From contig BFEA01000271.1 in NCBI GenBank assembly GCA_003427395.1, positions 1,692,512 through 1,716,951 of the forward strand: a DNA stretch of 24,440 nucleotides, in the 5' to 3' direction. Both the position numbers and the translations under genes were made by a program. Below, in pieces: positions 20,901-24,440 of this stretch. The DNA comes from Chara braunii. Its lineage: Eukaryota > Streptophyta > Charophyceae > Charales > Characeae. The notes under the pieces are model-generated. The model was not told the origin of the DNA, searched no databases, and saw nothing but the letters and a program-made list of their open reading frames with translations. How positions within the stretch are numbered: the stretch's first letter is position 1; each line of letters opens with the position of its first letter.

Positions 20901-22048
20901 TCCGCGCGGAGGTACGGCGCCGTCCTCGGGAGTGATCCCGTGGCATATGGGCCGATCTGGTATTATTCCGGCGAGAGCTTGGAAGACATCCTCATAGCTG
21001 TCCAACAGCTCAATGATGCGTGGGTCTGACGTATCCGTCTTGGGCTGATCACCGGGTGGGAGGGCGTGAAGAAAACATATGCCCATTTCCTCGATGTCGT
21101 TCCGCCAGATGGATTGGCGAATGCTTGCCGTGGAGACCACGTGACAACCAATCGAAGGATGAGGAAGCGGCACCGTACACGGAACTAATTCGCCATGCCG
21201 ATCACGAACGTGAACGGTGCGTTGATAGAAGTTCACCGGATGGTCTTCGCTTCGCAGCCACGACCTGCCTAAGATCATATCGAACTTAGTGTCCAATATG
21301 TCGAATGACACGGCCTCGCATGCTAGTGGGGCAAAATACACGAGCACCGAGTCAACGCATCGGTCAATTGACTTTTGCGTGTGACCATCGGCCAACGTGA
21401 CGTGCGTAGGCTGATTTTTTCTTCAAACGCGCGGGCCGAGCCTGACGCGTGCCATGAAGTCTTGGCTGGTGTAGTTGCGAGACGTCCACAATCGATCAAG
21501 GCACTGCAGGTCGCCTTTCCGATCTGAATGCGGATGTAGAGGAGCGGCGCGTCAATGTCGATGTGCCGTTGCGTTGCGTGCCCGCGGTCGATCCTCGCAA
21601 GATAATTATGGAGGTCAACAACCGCTAGTCCGTCATCCATCGATAGAGGTGGTACTACAACGTGCAAGTATTCGCGCAAATGTGCCATCAAGGCATTGCA
21701 ATGTGGTGTTGGCAAAGAACTGGTGGAGGGAAGAGGCAGCCATTGGAAGTCCTCAACCGTAAACGGGTCGAGTTCCTCAAGACTCGCCCAAGTTGACGGA
21801 TCCTCCGATAGAAGGGCTGGCGAAGCAACCGGTTCGTTGGCCGACGGTGGAACTACCGTGGATGCGCTTGAATCTTGCATGTGGAGAGGCTGGTTCAACG
21901 GTGGGACCAACTCGATAGCATAGTTCTCAAAATCGATAAGAGAACTTGCGACTACCGCGTCATCCCCGGATGTGAGAGAGACTGCTAGCAAGGCAGCCGA
22001 CTCCGGCGGATTGGGAAGTGGTGTCGTTGCACTTCCGGCGGTGCTCAG
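20733..22048 (-). pseudogene. pol N-terminus: spacer, protease, start of RT
   Basis: Starts one base back from the gag stop (CTG AGC ACC from 22048). A linker with acidic patches leads to APLLYIRIQIGKATCSALID (with CG following), which keeps the catalytic Asp. A frameshift just after it (about 21470) moves the reading to MADGHTQKSIDRCV, then AVSFDILDTKFDMILGRSWL. EDGAVPPRGCIYRMSEEELQ begins the RT domain, with VLFVRKKNKDLHLCIDY at its end. This copy keeps the protease Asp that the left copy lost, but the frame break should still inactivate it. Confidence 0.8.
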
Positions 22049-22054
22049 TTTCCC
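22014..22054 (-). promoter_or_regulatory. Candidate -1 ribosomal frameshift site, gag/pol junction
   Basis: On the - strand GGGAAAC (22054-22048) is set as G GGA AAC in the gag frame, with UGA next (22047-22045). pol continues from the last C of the heptamer. Eleven bases later GGAAGTG (22036-22030) can pair perfectly with CACTTCC (22020-22014) around a 9-base loop. The loop's CGAC could pair with a GTCG further down, which would make a pseudoknot. Confidence 0.65.
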
Positions 22055-22463
22055 GAGCTTGGACGCTTGACATTTTCCTTGTCCTTATCGAGGCATGCGA
22101 TGGTGATGTGTTTGGTGTTGTTGCACCAAAAACACCGTCCCCATTTCTGTCGCAACGTGAACATGTCTTCGGTAATGCCGAACTTTGTGCATGGTGACTG
22201 TCGTGCTCCATCCGCCGACGCTGGTTTCACCTTTTGTTTTCCCCCTCGGGGTCTTGAGCGCTGCGGTGGTATCGCTGCCACCACATCTCCGTCACTTGAT
22301 GTAGACGCGTCTGCGTGGTCCTCACTAGGTCCTTGTTGGACTGCTGCTACTTGCGGCGTCCGCTGACCTTTGCCTTTCTCCACGTAACCGGGCTGTTGGT
22401 GGGCCTCGTTGGCCCCACTCTGGTTACCTTGTATGAGCTCACTTGCCTTTGATGTAACGAGCG
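22045..22463 (-). pseudogene. gag C-terminal part with zinc knuckle
   Basis: Begins abruptly at LTLVTSKASELIQGNQSGAN, which aligns with VVISRANILIQ in the left copy's gag. The rest of gag is cut off by the LTR of another element. Then a low-complexity Ser/Asp/Pro part, KFGITEDMFTLRQKWG, and the CX2CX4HX4C knuckle CFWCNNTKHITIAC. It ends RPSSGN and UGA at the frameshift heptamer. The upstream residues open in the same frame to about 22524 belong to the LTR, not to gag. Confidence 0.78.
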
Positions 22464-22483
22464 TGAGGCTGAGGTTGAGCCGA

Positions 22484-22536
22484 GGGAGAGGAGAGAGAGG
22501 GAGAGAGTGAGAGCACACACACACACTCCCTCACTC
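22484..22536 (+). repeat. GA and CA microsatellites
   Basis: GAGAGAGAGGGAGAGAGTGAG followed by (CA)5-6. These lie near the LTR end. Confidence 0.85.
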
Positions 22537-22635
22537 GACACGACTGACTCGGACTGGGGATCGGACGCAGACACAGTGGCAAGGCACAAAGTCGAAGTCT
22601 TGGATTCCGAATGCCGAAACAGCAAGTCACACTCG

Positions 22636-22711
22636 GTACGAGTACAGCAGCAGGGAACTGGTACGAGACTGGTCCCCGTACCGGTATAAGTACCGGTGAC
22701 ATGTACGGTAC
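22636..22711. promoter_or_regulatory. Cluster of seven GTAC cores
   Basis: GTAC occurs at 22636, 22642, 22661, 22678, 22690, 22703 and 22708. GTAC is the known core of SBP-box (CRR1/SPL7-type) binding sites in green plants. A promoter role in the LTR is inferred. Confidence 0.4.
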
Positions 22712-22917
22712 TAGGGGCATTTCTGCAAAGGCCCCGAGGGCAGAACTGAAAAATGCAGTATTTGAAAGTGGCGCCCGAATTGCAGCATGGCGCCAGATGT
22801 CCAAAATCCTACGATACCAAAGGAGGGGTTTGGAAAAAGGGTGCCAGGCCGAAAACGGGATGCAGCCGAAACAGCAAAAGATAGACCAGGGATCGAGCCT
22901 TGGCGAAGTCCGTAACA

Positions 22918-22932
22918 CTATCCCCTCCCTCT
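22918..22932 (-). promoter_or_regulatory. Polypurine tract of the far-right element
   Basis: The - strand reads AGAGGGAGGGGATAG, directly followed by TGTTACGG. This is the expected primer site before a 3' LTR. Confidence 0.65.
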
Positions 22933-22934
22933 AG

Positions 22935-23089
22935 AAGGCAACGTCCCGGCTGCCAAAAATCATGAAGCAATGCTGAAATCTGTGAAGGACGGGATGGGGC
23001 CGATCACTGGTTAACAAGTCGAAAGGGAAGAGGGGTATAATGTGGGTGGCATGGGCTGTGGGAGTAAGAGGGAATAGGGTTTGGTACCG
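22935..23089. other. Spacer before the minisatellite
   Basis: Internal non-coding part of the far-right element; nothing recognised. Confidence 0.4.
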
Positions 23090-23450
23090 GTGAACAGAGT
23101 TGTCCTACTGATGAACTAGGGGGGGTTGCAAGGAACAAGGTAGTCCTACTGATGAACTAGAGGGACTGCATGGTTCGCTATAGGTTAAGGGGGAACAGAG
23201 TTCAGGGAACAGGGAACTTCTATTGATGTTCTACTGGGTAAGGGAAACGGTGTTCAGGAAAACAAGGTATTTCTATTGATGTTGTAGTGGGTAAGGGAAA
23301 CAATGGTCAGGGGAACAGGGGATGTCTATTGATGTTCTAGTGGGTAAGGGAAACAATGGTCAGGGGAACAGGGGATGTCTATTGATGTTCTAGTGGGTAC
23401 GGGGAACAATGGTTAGGGAAACAGGGATCTGCTAATGATGTTCTACAGGG
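23090..23450. repeat. Minisatellite with 53-bp unit
   Basis: The unit boundary TAGTGGGTAAGGG (or variants) falls at 23179, 23232, 23285, 23338, 23391 and 23444, exactly 53 bp apart each time. Two central units are identical over most of their length (AAACAATGGTCAGGGGAACA). Shorter 40-bp units with CCTACTGATGAACTAG precede them at 23100-23160. It lies between gag and the LTR of the far-right element. Confidence 0.88.
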
Positions 23451-23719
23451 TTGTCGAAGTCAGGAAAAATAAAAATGAAAATGTTTGTTCAGGATGCGGC
23501 GTCACGCAAGTTCACAAGCATTGGACAAGAGAGACAAGGTAGTGGAGAGGACAAATGGGACGAGGCTAGGTGAGGGCAAGGGCAGATCAGACATCAGGAA
23601 TGAGGATCAAGGGAAGGGTGGACTGGGTTCAAGGGTGTTTGTAGAGCAGGGTTGCAAGGGTTTTTAGCGGGGGTTTATGCCATAGTGGTATAGGTATCTA
23701 GGACGTAGGATTAGCGCGA
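23451..23719. other. Spacer, no gene recognised
   Basis: A purine-rich stretch with a short open frame on the + strand that has no motif. Considered internal non-coding DNA of the far-right element. Confidence 0.4.
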
Positions 23720-23788
23720 TCATAGGCGCAGACAAGTTTCATGGCGTTCTTTTAGGTACTCGACATGGAAGACTGGGTGGACAGTGTT
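23720..23788 (-). pseudogene. Trace of an integrase C-terminal end
   Basis: In the frame overlapping the gag stop, the - strand reads NTVHPVFHVEYLKERHETC then a stop at 23720-23722. VHPVFHV is the hallmark just after the GPY/F part of gypsy integrases (the two other copies here read TVHPVFHASKL and TVHPIFHASKL). Its position right behind gag suggests that most of pol was deleted, joining gag to the tail of pol. Confidence 0.45.
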
Positions 23789-24440
23789 CAGGTGGAGGGA
23801 GGAGTGGGAGTAGAAGGGCCGGGTCCCGTGGAGCGAGGGGCCTGTCGAGTAAAGTGGCTAGCGTTGGGGCAGTTGGTCTGTTGATGACCTAACTGGAGGC
23901 AACGAAAACACCCGTTGTGTTCCTGGAGGTATATGCGTTCTGCGGGTGTGAGTTTCTGGAGGCGGCGGGGTGGAGAGGAAGAAGGCGGTTGAGAGTCAGT
24001 GTCGAAGTCGTCATCGGAGGTGGGTTGAGTGGTGTTGTTATGGAAAAAGAGGGGGCAGGAGGGAGCGGGCGCGGACTGGTGATGGGGGTGGAGGAGTCGA
24101 TCATGGTGAAGCATGCGAGAGAGGAGGTCAGCAAGGGGCATGTTGGGTTTGTGGGCGAGGGCGGTGGCAAGATCTTTGTGGCATACTCGCTTGATGCGGG
24201 AGATGAACGCAAAGTCGGGAATGACGGTGGTGGGGAGGTGATGGCGGAGGGAGCGGATGTATTGGACGAAGCGGTCTGTGGGACCGGTTTGGCGGAGGTG
24301 GCAAAATTGTTCGAGGTAGTCGTCAATGGTTTTCTGGGGGCGGAAGGTGGCAGCGAGGAGGGTGGCCCATTGGAGGAAGGTGTGGCATGGTCCTCCGGAG
24401 GCTCGGCGGTTGCTAGCTTCAGCCATCCACCATTTGGCTG
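23788..24440 (-). CDS. gag of a second gypsy-type family (partial, runs off the window)
   Basis: Open from the right edge to a TGA at 23788-23790. The visible part has AKWWMAEASN at the edge, then a retrotransposon-gag capsid pattern (TFRPQKTIDDYLEQFCHLRQ, FVQYIRSLRHHLP, FISRIKRVCHKDLATAL, PLADLLSRMLHHDRLL). A Ser/Pro/Asp-rich linker follows, then LTPAERIYLQEHNGC and the CX2CX4HX4C zinc knuckle CFRCLQLGHQQTNC, and a Pro/Thr-rich end. The frame has no internal stop, unlike the other gags in the window. The Met at 24426 is probably internal, since the frame is open upstream of it. No protease or RT follows. Confidence 0.75.
   Translation of the reverse strand, partial: AKWWMAEASNRRASGGPCHTFLQWATLLAATFRPQKTIDDYLEQFCHLRQTGPTDRFVQYIRSLRHHLPTTVIPDFAFISRIKRVCHKDLATALAHKPNMPLADLLSRMLHHDRLLHPHHQSAPAPSCPLFFHNNTTQPTSDDDFDTDSQPPSSSPPRRLQKLTPAERIYLQEHNGCFRCLQLGHQQTNCPNASHFTRQAPRSTGPGPSTPTPPST

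Larger units (their letters stand above)
10491..22463 (-). mobile_element. Second Ty3/gypsy chromovirus-like copy, antisense, split by an insertion
   Basis: Reading leftward from 22463: gag C-terminus, protease region, RT, RNase H, first half of integrase (to 19133), then after a 6.5 kb insertion the second half of integrase (12636 to about 11614), a purine tract and an LTR (11592 to about 10491). The protein order and residues match the left copy closely, including the frameshift site. The 5' end is cut off inside gag near 22464, where another element's LTR begins. The rest of gag and the 5' LTR should lie beyond the window. Confidence 0.8.
22464..22917 (-). mobile_element. LTR of the far-right gypsy-type element
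   Basis: On the - strand it starts TGTTACGGACTTCGCC just after a purine tract and ends near AACCTCAGCCTCA, where it meets gag of the other element. It is about 454 bp. It carries seven GTAC cores (22636-22711), a hairpin ACCGGTA/TACCGGT (22680-22697), and a GA/CA microsatellite near its end. Because it abuts gag sequence directly, the element appears inserted into the antisense gypsy copy. The end (22464) is good to about 15 bp. Confidence 0.6.

Noticed and set aside
23090-23450. Possible CRISPR array
   Set aside because: Units are contiguous 53-bp tandem repeats with no unique spacers, in eukaryotic DNA.

Overview
The window looks like nuclear DNA from a plant-lineage eukaryote with a large, repeat-rich genome. 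The best guess is a charophyte green alga such as Chara; this is inferred from the style of the genes, not from any search. Only one host gene is visible: three consecutive internal exons of a plant-type threonine synthase on the + strand (8070-8152, 9039-9191, 9851-9949). They splice into one uninterrupted reading frame and have introns of 886 and 659 bp. No bacterial operons, CRISPR arrays, rRNA or tRNA genes were seen.

Almost everything else is decayed retroelement. Left (about 740-7521, +): a Ty3/gypsy chromovirus-like copy with gag, protease, RT, RNase H, integrase and a chromodomain-like tail, then a purine tract and a ~1 kb 3' LTR. Its 5' LTR is missing and the frame is broken many times. 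Middle (8070-10490): the threonine synthase exons and their introns. Right (10491-22463, -): a second copy of the same family in antisense orientation. It is split inside integrase by a ~6.5 kb insertion (12637-19132) flanked by the 4-bp repeat GCGT. Far right (22464-24440, -): the 3' part of a different gypsy-type element (LTR, purine tract, minisatellite, trace of an integrase tail, gag), itself apparently inserted into the gag of the second copy.

The most interesting signals lie outside ordinary gene calls. (1) Both gypsy copies keep the heptamer G GGA AAC directly against the gag UGA stop, with pol in the -1 frame and a potential stem downstream, which looks like a programmed -1 frameshift site. 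(2) The 6.5 kb insertion carries nine hairpins with a near-constant AACTTA loop and stems that differ in sequence but stay paired. (3) A separate block of about 275 bp holds seven other hairpins. (4) The threonine synthase gene uses a GC-AG intron, and the end of its last visible exon, with the splice donor, is tandemly duplicated. (5) The far-right LTR has seven GTAC cores in 76 bp.

The gypsy proteins would normally act together (Gag particle, protease maturation, RT/RNase H cDNA synthesis, integrase and chromodomain insertion). Both copies here are dead: stops, frameshifts, a protease Asp-to-Asn change, an integrase Glu-to-Gly change and deletions are all visible. The host exons show no damage. 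Threonine synthase exons expected before 8070 and after 9949 are not in the window, so the gene probably spans large introns filled with these elements.
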